Source: Planctomycetaceae bacterium (GTDB lineage: Bacteria; Planctomycetota; Planctomycetia; Pirellulales; Thermoguttaceae). Taken from it: 6,349 nucleotides of DNA. Every line of letters starts with the position of its first letter. The stretch's first letter is position 1. Positions 1-6,349 of this stretch are shown here, in pieces. The position numbers and the translations under genes are program-made. Below the pieces are notes generated by a model. It saw nothing but the letters and a program-made list of their open reading frames with translations. It searched no databases and was not told the origin of the DNA. The stretch is taken from contig JAIRPZ010000136.1 in the NCBI GenBank assembly GCA_031256755.1, positions 1 through 6,349 on the forward strand, read 5' to 3'.

Positions 1-25
1 TGGTGTGTTTTTTGTCCGCAGGTAT

Positions 26-98
26 GCCCGCGTAGCTCAACTGGCAGAGCGCAGCATTCGTAATGCTGAGGTTGTGGGTTCGATTCCCACCGAGGGCT
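26..98 (+). tRNA. tRNA-Thr (anticodon CGT)
   Basis: The sequence folds as a full 73-base cloverleaf. The acceptor stem is 26-32 with 91-97, the D stem 35-38 with 47-50, the anticodon stem 52-56 with 64-68, and the T stem 74-78 with 86-90. The T loop TTCGATT (79-85) is canonical. The seven-base anticodon loop TTCGTAA (57-63) puts CGT at 59-61, which reads the threonine codon ACG. The G1-C72 and C2-G71 pairs agree with known threonine identity elements. One acceptor pair is broken: G30 faces A93. The 3' CCA is not encoded, so it must be added after transcription. Translations across this locus only mimic short proteins. No Rho-independent terminator with a T tract follows; only a weak GTAAG/CTTAC hairpin at 102-113 is visible. 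Confidence 0.96.
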
Positions 99-124
99 TT
101 TGTAAGTCCTTACGGCATAAGTTA

Positions 125-331
125 TTACGCTGCAATTTGTTGCGAATAATGCATGATGTCCGTTTTCGGAAACTCCGATTGCTGTTGTGATAACAGAAAT
201 TGTCCGGCAGAACCGCAAGACGGAACATGAAGATTAATCGCCTGTGCGTATTTTTTGAGAAATTCACGGGTTAGAGGTTGCCTATCGGAAATCACGGCAG
301 CATACCGGAGCAGGAATTTGTCCTCTGTCAC
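125..331 (-). CDS. possible small hypothetical protein, 68 aa, overlapping the kdsD stop
   Basis: This reading frame would start at a GTG (331-329) that overlaps the kdsD stop TGA (330-328) as GTGA, an arrangement typical of translational coupling, and it ends with TAA at 127-125. The product would be a soluble 68-residue protein beginning MTEDKFLLRY. Its first half, to about residue 36, looks like charged and hydrophobic helix material; the end is rich in Gln and Ser. I recognise no family. Against it: no clear Shine-Dalgarno sequence, two codons (AGG, CTA) that look uncommon here, neutral third-position GC (about 30 of 68), and an open frame that continues back inside kdsD, so the frame could be open by chance. 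If it is not a gene, 99-327 is non-coding DNA between the convergent tRNA and kdsD. Confidence 0.33.
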   Translation of the reverse strand: MTEDKFLLRYAAVISDRQPLTREFLKKYAQAINLHVPSCGSAGQFLLSQQQSEFPKTDIMHYSQQIAA

Positions 332-1353
332 GCAACGGCTTTCAGTACCGGTTTTGTTTCCTGCGGCATCGTTTGTTCTGCACATTCCGGGAATGCCGCC
401 ACAATGTCCGTGATGTCCAGAATACCGATAGGGAATCCTGCACCATCCGTGACCGGCAACTCGCTGATCCGCCTTTCCCCCATCATCGCAACCGCTTCCA
501 GCATTTTCGTACCGGTCATCACCGCCGCCGGCTTGAGTGTCATCACATGCCGAATCGGTGAATCCAAAAGATGCTCATTTCCTTTTTCAAAAAGACGGGC
601 AAGATCACTGTCCGTAAAAATACCCGACAAACGACCGGCAATATCAGTTAACAGCACCGCACCGGAACGTCTGCCGGAAATACAGTGCCGGGCAAACACT
701 TCCCGGATCGTTTCCGAATCCGGTGCCAGCCGGCATCGGTCTAAATGCCGCATGTGTTCATCAACCAGCGATAACTTTCGCCCCAACGAACCGCCGGGAT
801 GCAATTTCGCAAAATGATCCGCCTGAAACCGCCGCCGTTCACTGACAGTCAACGCCAGTGCATCACCAAGAGCAATCATAGCGGCAGTGCTGGTACTCGG
901 CGCAAGTCCATGAACGTCCGCTTCAGTTAAATTGCCGAGCGGCAGAACAATTTCCGCATTTTTGCCGAGCGTACTGTTTTCCGAAGCCGTCACAGCCATA
1001 ATCGAAATACGGAATGACCGGAGAGCCGGCAGAATCCGGGTGATTTCTTCGGTTTCGCCGCTTTGGGAAAAAATCAGCAAAACATCACCGGCTTTGATTT
1101 TGCCGAGATCGCCGTGAATCGCTTCGGCAGGATGCAAAAAATGGGAAGGCGAACCGGTTGAAGACAGCGTTGCGGAGACCTTCTGCCCGACCAAACCGGC
1201 TTTGCCGATACCGCAAACAACAATATTTCCTTCACAGCAGAGAATCCGATAGACCGCTTGCAGGAAGCGGGCATCGAGATTGTCCGCCAGTTCCTGTATG
1301 GACCGTGCTTCCTGCCGCAGGATTTGTTTGCCGAGTGATAATACGTCTGCCAT
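328..1353 (-). CDS. kdsD: D-arabinose 5-phosphate isomerase (KpsF/GutQ family, SIS plus two CBS domains)
   Basis: The enzyme interconverts D-ribulose 5-phosphate and D-arabinose 5-phosphate in the cytoplasm, the first committed step towards Kdo for lipopolysaccharide. The 341-residue length is close to the E. coli protein. An N-terminal sugar-isomerase (SIS) domain spans roughly residues 30-175, with GIGKAG at 48-53 and SQSGETEE at 96-103; two CBS domains follow at about 203-260 and 268-325. The four residues reported as important for catalysis in E. coli KdsD (K59, E111, E152, H193) correspond to K51, E103, E144 and H185, all at a constant offset of eight. This supports an active isomerase. 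The ATG at 1353 gives a family-like N-terminus, though no Shine-Dalgarno sequence precedes it. The gene stands alone, divergent from the lipoprotein gene and convergent with the tRNA; no kdsC, kdsA or lpt genes are adjacent. GutQ or KpsF paralogues cannot be separated by sequence alone. Confidence 0.93.
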   Translation of the reverse strand: MADVLSLGKQILRQEARSIQELADNLDARFLQAVYRILCCEGNIVVCGIGKAGLVGQKVSATLSSTGSPSHFLHPAEAIHGDLGKIKAGDVLLIFSQSGETEEITRILPALRSFRISIMAVTASENSTLGKNAEIVLPLGNLTEADVHGLAPSTSTAAMIALGDALALTVSERRRFQADHFAKLHPGGSLGRKLSLVDEHMRHLDRCRLAPDSETIREVFARHCISGRRSGAVLLTDIAGRLSGIFTDSDLARLFEKGNEHLLDSPIRHVMTLKPAAVMTGTKMLEAVAMMGERRISELPVTDGAGFPIGILDITDIVAAFPECAEQTMPQETKPVLKAVA

Positions 1354-1402
1354 GCCGGAACGTTAAACAAATGACCGGTTTCAGGCAAGAGCGGTCTGTC
1401 AT

Positions 1403-1431
1403 ATTTTAACGATTATGCCGATTTTTCTAAA
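1403..1431 (-). promoter_or_regulatory. candidate sigma-70-type promoter for kdsD
   Basis: Read on the minus strand, TTTAGA (1431-1426, 4 of 6 matches to the -35 consensus) is followed by exactly 17 bases and then TAAAAT (1408-1403, 5 of 6 matches to the -10 consensus). Transcription would start near 1396, giving a leader of about 43 bases before the kdsD ATG at 1353. The position in the divergent gap is sensible, but such matches also arise by chance in AT-rich DNA. I found no comparably good promoter for the lipoprotein gene on the plus strand. Confidence 0.33.
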
Positions 1432-1538
1432 TATGCCGGCTGCGGCTGCCGATACATGCAAAACGGAGAATGTTTATTGTTCTTCGGAATGGACACCTCC
1501 CCGAAACGAAAAGGTATTTTCCAATGTATTGTTTACTA

Positions 1539-2297
1539 ATGGAACGGAACAAAATCATCGCACTTTGTCTGATTGTTTTATCGGTATTGCCTGCCGCCGG
1601 CTGTGTTTCTGCAACGATGGCTTATCGAACCGGGGGCTGTATCAGTCCCTGCGCCGTCAGTTATGCAGAACCTGCCTGTGATCCCTGCGGGGAAACGGGC
1701 TGCGGGGAAGGGGAAATTGCATGCGGAAATACCGTTATGGGCGGTGCCGTTATCAGCGGTACTTGCGATCCCTGCGCCGGTCACGGTGTCATTCATGGTC
1801 AGCATTGCCTTTCTAATATCGGCAATGGAGTCCGGCTGATCGGACGCGGTGTTCTCGATGCGGCGGCTGTCCCGTTTATTGTTGTCGGAAAAGTCCTGTC
1901 AAGCGGATGCCGGTATGAAGTGATTACCGATTGCAGCGGCAGCGGTCTCGGTTTCGGCGATACGTTTTCTTTCGGCGGCTGCCCCGGCGGCGGATGCAGT
2001 CAGGAGGTCTATTACGGCGATAATTACATGCAGCCGCAGGATTTTGTTGATCCCTGCACACCGCAAATGTCGGTTCCGTGCAGCCCCTGTACCGGTACCG
2101 TTACCACCGGCTGTTCGTCATGCGCCGGAAAACAGACCGGCAGCGGCATCGAATACAGTACCGCGAACCGTCCGTCTGTTCATCAAGTCCATGCAGTTGT
2201 CCCGCCGAAACCCGGTAAAATCAGCGGTGTGGTGCAGACATCTTATCAGGAACCGACCGCACCGGTCATTCGCTTTGTGAAACCGAAGGGGAATTGA
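1539..2297 (+). CDS. cysteine- and glycine-rich lipoprotein of unknown function
   Basis: The product is 252 residues and I do not recognise a family. Residues 1-22 form a lipoprotein signal: MERNK, a hydrophobic stretch at 6-18, then a lipobox-like PAAGC that would make C22 the lipidated residue. The mature part is rich in Gly, Cys, Pro and Ser. Counting C10 and C22 there are 20 cysteines, with CxxC pairs at 47-50, 76-79, 181-184 and 192-195; CDPC occurs twice. A less Cys-rich hydrophobic segment lies at about 97-120, and the tail from about 209 has no Cys and is Pro/Val/Lys-rich. It is probably membrane-anchored on the periplasmic side, where the cysteines could form disulphides or bind metal (inference). 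ATG 1539 gives the best signal peptide. ATG 1524, five codons upstream, has AAGG at 1511-1514 with nine-base spacing and is a serious alternative; ATG 1470 adds an unlikely leader. The gene is divergent from kdsD and 143 bases before dapL. Confidence 0.8.
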   Translation: MERNKIIALCLIVLSVLPAAGCVSATMAYRTGGCISPCAVSYAEPACDPCGETGCGEGEIACGNTVMGGAVISGTCDPCAGHGVIHGQHCLSNIGNGVRLIGRGVLDAAAVPFIVVGKVLSSGCRYEVITDCSGSGLGFGDTFSFGGCPGGGCSQEVYYGDNYMQPQDFVDPCTPQMSVPCSPCTGTVTTGCSSCAGKQTGSGIEYSTANRPSVHQVHAVVPPKPGKISGVVQTSYQEPTAPVIRFVKPKGN

Positions 2298-2305
2298 CAA
2301 CGGGC

Positions 2306-2355
2306 AGTGAACGATTAGAATGAACCGGATAGTGAACACGTTGTTCACTATCCGG
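2306..2355. repeat. perfect 13-bp inverted repeat with flanking AGTGAAC-like units
   Basis: CCGGATAGTGAAC (2325-2337) and GTTCACTATCCGG (2343-2355) are exact reverse complements around the five-base spacer ACGTT, whose outer A and T can extend the stem to 14 pairs. Upstream, AGTGAAC at 2306-2312 and AATGAAC at 2319-2325 continue a series whose third member, AGTGAAC at 2331-2337, is part of the left arm, so units start about every 12-13 bases. The hairpin lies 28 bases after the lipoprotein stop. No T tract follows it on either strand, so it is not a classical intrinsic terminator. It could be a terminator without a U tract, an mRNA-stabilising 3' hairpin, an operator or a REP-like genomic repeat; the sequence alone does not decide. 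Confidence 0.85.
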
Positions 2356-2417
2356 CGATTCGCTTCTGCCGGATGCGGACAGACAATTGGTTCCAAGCCC
2401 GCAAAGCGGCGTAAAAA

Positions 2418-2429
2418 ATTGTTAACAAT
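2418..2429. promoter_or_regulatory. perfect 12-bp palindrome ATTGTTAACAAT upstream of dapL
   Basis: ATTGTTAACAAT is self-complementary over all 12 bases and ends 11 bases before the dapL ATG at 2441, preceded by a run of six A residues (2413-2418). The symmetry and position would suit the site of a dimeric DNA-binding repressor. I cannot assign a regulator, and an AT-rich palindrome of this length can arise by chance. The region shows no obvious Shine-Dalgarno sequence and no convincing -35/-10 pair. Confidence 0.3.
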
Positions 2430-2440
2430 GGACATTGACG

Positions 2441-3685
2441 ATGCCCGACCCTTATTTCCAAACGCTGTTTGCCGAGCGGATCGGCGGGGCAAATTACGGT
2501 AAATCCAACGAGATTTATAAATTCGAAAAGATTAAACGAGCCAAGCGGCAGGCGATCAAAGATTTTCCTGACCGTCCGCTCCTTGACTTCGGCATCGGTG
2601 AAAATGACGACATGGCTGACGAAAATGTCCGCCGGATTATGGCTCACCAAATCGATCTGCCGGAAAACAGGGGATATGCCGACAACGGCTGTATCGAGTT
2701 CAAGGAAGCCGCTGCCCGGTTTATGAAACGGGAGTTCAACGTTGATCTTGATCCTGTAACGGAAATCAATCACAGCATCGGTTCTAAACCGGCATTGGCC
2801 ATGCTGCCGTATTGTTTTATCAATCCCGGCGATATTACGATGATGACTGTGCCGGGTTATCCTGTTGCCGGTACTCATACCAAATACTGCGGCGGAATCG
2901 TGTACAATCTGCCGCTGACGGCTGCCGAAAAAAAATTCGGGCGGTTTTATCCTGATTTCGATACCGTTTCAGAAGACATTTGGAAGAAGACAAAACTTCT
3001 TGTGATCAATTATCCGAATGCCCCGACCGGTCAGACAGCCACTGAAGAATTTTATGCAGCGGTTATTAAATTAGCGAAGAAATATAAGTTTGTTGTCGTG
3101 CAGGATGCGGCACACGTGATGTTTACTTACCGGACGGCACCGTTCAGTTTTTTGCAGGTTCCCGGTGCGAAAGATGTCGGCGTAGAAGTTCATTCTTTAT
3201 CGAAAGGATGGAATATGATCGGCTGGCGTATCGGCTGGGTTTGCGGCAACGAGCGGATTGTGCGGGCGTTTGCCGATGTGAAGGACAACTGCGACAGCGG
3301 ACAATTTTTAGCCATTCAAAAATCGGCGGCGGTTGCCTTGGACGATCCCGATATTCCGGTTGATGCCCGCAAAAAATATTACCGCCGTTTGGAAAAACTT
3401 GTGTCAACGCTCCGGCAGTTCGGTTTCGAATGTGAAGTGCCGGGCGGAACCTATTTTTTGTACGTTAAATCGCCGAAAGGTCTGGCGGACGGAACAAAGT
3501 TTGCCGATGCGGAAGCGGTCAGCCAGTTTTTGATTCGGGAACATTCGATTTGTACGGTGCCTTGGGACAATGCCGGTGCTTATCTGCGGTTCTCGGTGAC
3601 CTATGTCGCCAAAGAGGAATCGGCGGAAGACAATTTAATGTATCAACTTGCCAACCGGCTTGAGAACATTGAGTTCACGTTTTAA
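2441..3685 (+). CDS. dapL: LL-diaminopimelate aminotransferase (fold type I, PLP-dependent)
   Basis: DapL converts L-tetrahydrodipicolinate directly to LL-2,6-diaminopimelate with glutamate as amino donor. It replaces the succinylase or acetylase steps on the way to meso-diaminopimelate and lysine. The 414-residue length fits the family. Visible features are the N-terminal DPYFQTLFAERIGG (3-16), NRGYADNG (76-83), HSIGSKPALAMLP (111-123), VPGYP (137-141), the PLP-lysine region HSLSKGWN with K255, phosphate-binding R263 in GWRIGW, and YLRFSVT with R383 as the probable substrate-carboxylate arginine. Two cofactor contacts are unusual: NAPTG at 193-197 has A194 where Asn is normal, and DAAH at 222-225 has H225 where Tyr is normal. 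The ATG at 2441 gives the usual MPDPY start; a TTG two codons upstream (2435) is a less likely start. comEC follows after six bases. Another type I aminotransferase specificity remains possible. Confidence 0.85.
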   Translation: MPDPYFQTLFAERIGGANYGKSNEIYKFEKIKRAKRQAIKDFPDRPLLDFGIGENDDMADENVRRIMAHQIDLPENRGYADNGCIEFKEAAARFMKREFNVDLDPVTEINHSIGSKPALAMLPYCFINPGDITMMTVPGYPVAGTHTKYCGGIVYNLPLTAAEKKFGRFYPDFDTVSEDIWKKTKLLVINYPNAPTGQTATEEFYAAVIKLAKKYKFVVVQDAAHVMFTYRTAPFSFLQVPGAKDVGVEVHSLSKGWNMIGWRIGWVCGNERIVRAFADVKDNCDSGQFLAIQKSAAVALDDPDIPVDARKKYYRRLEKLVSTLRQFGFECEVPGGTYFLYVKSPKGLADGTKFADAEAVSQFLIREHSICTVPWDNAGAYLRFSVTYVAKEESAEDNLMYQLANRLENIEFTF

Positions 3686-3691
3686 CAGAAC

Positions 3692-6175
3692 ATGTACGTT
3701 TATCAGCCGCTGCCGCCGGTTTTGATCACTGCCGCTGCCGGTATTTTGACCGATCGTTTTTTTGCACCGCACACGTCTGTCTGGTTGGTTCTTTGCTGTA
3801 CTGCGCTTGGTTTATGGTTCGTTTCCGCAAACCGCCCGCAGGATATTCCGGCATTACGGATTTTCCCGTTGATATGTCTTTATACCGCGTGCTTTGCATT
3901 TTTTGGTTTTCGGCATCACGATAATTGGTACCGGTTTGCCGCCGATGACATCGGCTGTTATGCGGATCGGCTTGGACAACCAGCCGGACTTCGCGGCACG
4001 GTTGCCGAAATGCCCCGATACTATCCGAAACCGCCGCCTGATCCGGGCAGAATTTTTGACATCAGCGAGCGGACTGCTTTTACACTTCATGTCCGGCAAC
4101 TCCGCGACGGTACGAAATGGATTCCCATCAGCGGCAACTGTTTCGTCATGATTTATACCGATTGCCGGAATCTGCGGATCGGCGATCATATCGAGATTTT
4201 CGGCGAATTGATGCAGCCGCAGAAACCGGGCAATCCGGGCGATTATGATTATGCCGGTTATCTCCGCAGTCATCGAATTCTTGCGGTATTGAAAAGCCCC
4301 GATGAAACCGCTTTAACAATTTTGTACAAAAATTATTTTACGGCGGGACGCTGGATAGAATCCTTGCGGCGGATCGGTGTAAAGAACCTCGAACAGCATC
4401 TTTCGCCGCAGACCGAAGCGGTTGCGGAAGCAATGATTTTTGGCGTAAGAGAATCGGTTGATGACGAAATCCGGCAAAGCATGATCGAAACCGGCACCAT
4501 GCATCTTCTTGCTATTTCCGGTCTGCACGTTGCTCTGATTGCCGGTATTGCTGCTTTTTTGCTGCGGCAAATGCGGTTTTCCAGACGAACAATATCGCTG
4601 ACGATGATCGGATTTGTTCTGTTTTATTTAATGCTGACCGATGTCCGTACACCGGCGATCCGGGCATCGGCACTGATTTGTTCCTGCGCTCTTGCCGGTT
4701 TTTTGAACCGGAAAACGTCTGCTCAAAATCTGTTATGCGGTTCAGCCCTGATCGTACTTCTGATTCATCCGCCGGAACTTTTTCAATTCGGGGCGCAACT
4801 TTCGTTTCTTGCGGTCGGCAGTTTTCTTTGGCTTCCGCGGTTTTGTTCACTGCCATTGTCTTTCACGCTGTTATTTCCGGCACAAAACAATCCCGAAACA
4901 TCCGCCGATGCGGAACAGACAGAACCGGCATATTCTTTTTACCGGTCATACGCCGCACGAATTTTTCGTAACATTATTCAATTATTTATGATCAGTTTGA
5001 TCATTTGGCTGATCGGTATGCCGCTGCTGTTGGCAAACATTCATCTTTTTACACCGGTGGCTTTGCTTGTGAATCCGCTGCTTTGGATTCCGCTGACGAT
5101 GGCAATGTTCTGCGGTTTTATGACAGCAATGACCGGAGGCATTCCGCTTCTGGGTTCTCTCTTCGGTTATGCCGCTGATTTATCGTTTCGATTATTGCTC
5201 GGTATGATCGCTTGGTTTCAATCGATCGGCGGACATTACTGGGTTCCGGGGCTGCCGGATTGGTGGAACATCGGCTTTTACAGCGTTTTCGCTTTTTTTA
5301 CTTTTATGCCGGTGAAACGCCCGAAGCGGCTGTTAACGGCCGGTCTGATTGTTTGGATCACTCTCGGCATCGCATCGGGCTATTACAGAGAATATGACCG
5401 CCGGAAAGATGACCGGTTAACGCTTTCGGTTTTTTCGGTCGGACATGGCAACTGCGTTTTGATTCTCACGCCGGAAAGCAAAACGATCATTTGCGATGCG
5501 GGCTGCCTCGCTTCGCCGCGGCACGCGGCCGATGTGTTGAGCAACGCCCTGTGGCGGCATGGAAAAACCCGCATTGATGCCGTACTGATTTCGCATCCCG
5601 ATAACGATCATTTTAACGGTGTTGCGCTGCTGGCGGATCGGTTCACCATCGGAGCGGTGTTCATTTCGCCCTATTTTGACAGCGTGAAAAAAATGCCGGA
5701 ACAACAAGCGTGGGAACATTTGAAAACAAAATTGGCATCAAAAAATGTGCCGCTGAAAATCGTGTCGGACGGTGATGATTTCTCTTCGCTGGGATTTTCT
5801 TCTGCAAAAATTATTCATCCGCCAAAAGATAACTTTGCGGACCGGAACAACGCGAATGCGGCAAGTTTGGTCTTGCGGTGGGAACACAACGGAACAGGCG
5901 TACTTCTGACCGGTGATTTGGACGGCAGTGAGCCGTCTCCGTTTTTGTTACGAAAACAGGAGCAGACGGATATTGTCCTGATGCCTCATCACGGCGGGAA
6001 ATCTTCGCAGGCAGACCGCTTGCTGGACTGGGCAAAGCCGAAGACGCTGATTTACAGTTCCGGTAAAATGACGTATAAACCGGAAAAGTTAGAACAACTC
6101 CGGCGGCAGGGCTATGAAGTGCAGAGTACCTTTGAAGAAGGGGCGATAGAAATCCGCATCGGCTCGCGCCGGTAA
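3692..6175 (+). CDS. comEC: DNA internalization-related competence protein ComEC/Rec2
   Basis: ComEC is the inner-membrane channel that passes single-stranded DNA into the cytoplasm during natural transformation. All three usual parts are present in 827 residues. An N-terminal DUF4131 region holds hydrophobic segments at about 8-20, 31-46 and 57-72, then a soluble OB-like part (about 100-200) with NPGDYDYAGYL at 181-191. The Competence membrane domain (about 245-540, some ten helices) carries the signature HLLAISGLHV at 271-280. A further helix at about 548-562 leads to a C-terminal metallo-beta-lactamase-like domain (about 574-827) with VGHGN (583-587), CDAG (601-604), SHPDNDH (634-640), NAASLVL (722-728), LLTGDLD (738-744) and PHHG (765-768). 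The HxDxDH metal motif (H635, D637, D639, H640) is intact, so a nuclease-type domain is plausible. There is no frameshift or truncation. The start lies six bases after dapL, suggesting co-transcription and possibly coupling; no Shine-Dalgarno sequence is evident. No other competence gene is in the window. Confidence 0.94.
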   Translation: MYVYQPLPPVLITAAAGILTDRFFAPHTSVWLVLCCTALGLWFVSANRPQDIPALRIFPLICLYTACFAFFGFRHHDNWYRFAADDIGCYADRLGQPAGLRGTVAEMPRYYPKPPPDPGRIFDISERTAFTLHVRQLRDGTKWIPISGNCFVMIYTDCRNLRIGDHIEIFGELMQPQKPGNPGDYDYAGYLRSHRILAVLKSPDETALTILYKNYFTAGRWIESLRRIGVKNLEQHLSPQTEAVAEAMIFGVRESVDDEIRQSMIETGTMHLLAISGLHVALIAGIAAFLLRQMRFSRRTISLTMIGFVLFYLMLTDVRTPAIRASALICSCALAGFLNRKTSAQNLLCGSALIVLLIHPPELFQFGAQLSFLAVGSFLWLPRFCSLPLSFTLLFPAQNNPETSADAEQTEPAYSFYRSYAARIFRNIIQLFMISLIIWLIGMPLLLANIHLFTPVALLVNPLLWIPLTMAMFCGFMTAMTGGIPLLGSLFGYAADLSFRLLLGMIAWFQSIGGHYWVPGLPDWWNIGFYSVFAFFTFMPVKRPKRLLTAGLIVWITLGIASGYYREYDRRKDDRLTLSVFSVGHGNCVLILTPESKTIICDAGCLASPRHAADVLSNALWRHGKTRIDAVLISHPDNDHFNGVALLADRFTIGAVFISPYFDSVKKMPEQQAWEHLKTKLASKNVPLKIVSDGDDFSSLGFSSAKIIHPPKDNFADRNNANAASLVLRWEHNGTGVLLTGDLDGSEPSPFLLRKQEQTDIVLMPHHGGKSSQADRLLDWAKPKTLIYSSGKMTYKPEKLEQLRRQGYEVQSTFEEGAIEIRIGSRR

Positions 6176-6349
6176 TGCCGTCTTGCCTGTTGCTTTTTCC
6201 GAATTTTTATTTAATATAGATGGACGTTTGAAGTGCCGGTTCAAAAACATGATCGGCTTAATGTACATGATGAACACAGATACAATTTTCATAATCGCAA
6301 TGAACAAAGGAAAATTAGCCCTCATTTTCGTTGAAAGTCTAACCGTTTT
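6176..6349. other. AT-richer intergenic tail with weak dyad symmetries, no supported gene
   Basis: After the comEC stop codon the DNA is visibly AT-richer. It contains TTTGAA/TTCAAA arms around a seven-base spacer (6227-6245) and a near-palindrome TGTACATGATGAACA (6262-6276, one mismatched pair around a central G). AATGAAC at 6299-6305 repeats a unit seen at 2319-2325. None is followed by a T tract that would make a convincing terminator. These could be regulatory sites for a gene beyond the window, but each is short enough to be chance. The sequence runs to the window edge without a supported coding region. Confidence 0.45.

Noticed and set aside
5..267. Short reading frames on both strands across the tRNA locus
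   Set aside because: Their peptides are the familiar translations of a tRNA gene and its complement. The cloverleaf at 26-98 explains the sequence, and the frames have no other support.
278..817. Plus-strand 179-codon frame opposite kdsD
   Set aside because: It is the antisense of a well-supported isomerase gene and its product is Ser/Pro/Arg-rich with no domain features.
1470..1538. An earlier ATG (1470) as start of the lipoprotein gene
   Set aside because: It would put 23 extra residues before the signal peptide, and its GGAG is only one base from the ATG, too close for a normal ribosome site.
2325..2355. The inverted repeat as a standard Rho-independent terminator
   Set aside because: Neither strand has a run of T residues immediately after the stem, so I list it as a repeat of unknown role.
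2320..2502. Plus-strand 60-codon frame spanning the lipoprotein-dapL gap
   Set aside because: It begins inside the inverted-repeat region, overlaps the dapL start in another frame, and encodes an Arg/Lys-rich peptide typical of non-coding DNA.
6089..6325. Minus-strand frame of 78 codons in the tail after comEC
   Set aside because: Although its start has a hydrophobic stretch, the frame runs antisense into the last 87 bases of comEC. It has no convincing ribosome site, and the part antisense to comEC looks like a shadow of coding sequence.
1..6349. CRISPR array, transposon, prophage or defence genes
   Set aside because: I see no regularly spaced repeats with unique spacers, no transposase or integrase motifs, and no terminal repeats. 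The genes are housekeeping or envelope/competence functions.

Overview
The window reads as ordinary chromosomal DNA of a Gram-negative-type bacterium, most likely from the Planctomycetota or a related PVC lineage such as Lentisphaerota. Four observations support this. One gene makes a precursor of Kdo, a sugar of the lipopolysaccharide core. The diaminopimelate step is a direct LL-diaminopimelate aminotransferase, common in the PVC group. There is a Cys/Gly-rich lipoprotein without a recognisable family. Start codons mostly lack a clear Shine-Dalgarno sequence. The phylum is an inference from gene content and protein flavour, not from a marker gene.

Layout: a tRNA-Thr with anticodon CGT lies on the plus strand at 26-98. 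It is followed by a region (99-327) with no certain gene, which contains a possible 68-codon minus-strand ORF. kdsD, arabinose-5-phosphate isomerase, occupies 328-1353 on the minus strand. A 185-base divergent intergenic region holds a possible sigma-70-type promoter for kdsD. Three plus-strand genes follow: a cysteine-rich lipoprotein (1539-2297), dapL (2441-3685) and a full-length comEC/rec2 (3692-6175). The last 174 bases (6176-6349) are AT-richer and contain no gene I can support.

Functionally, kdsD feeds lipopolysaccharide synthesis, dapL feeds meso-diaminopimelate and lysine synthesis, and comEC encodes the inner-membrane channel for DNA uptake. Only dapL and comEC are packed like an operon, with 6 bases between them; the pairing has no obvious metabolic logic. 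The gap between the lipoprotein gene and dapL holds the most structured non-coding DNA: a perfect 13-bp inverted repeat inside a cluster of AGTGAAC-like units, and a perfect 12-bp palindrome just before the dapL start.

I do not see a new multi-gene system, mobile element, CRISPR array or phage gene. The points most worth a second look are the two unusual active-site residues in DapL, the structured lipoprotein-dapL intergenic DNA, the orphan Cys-rich lipoprotein, and the small ORF that overlaps the kdsD stop codon.
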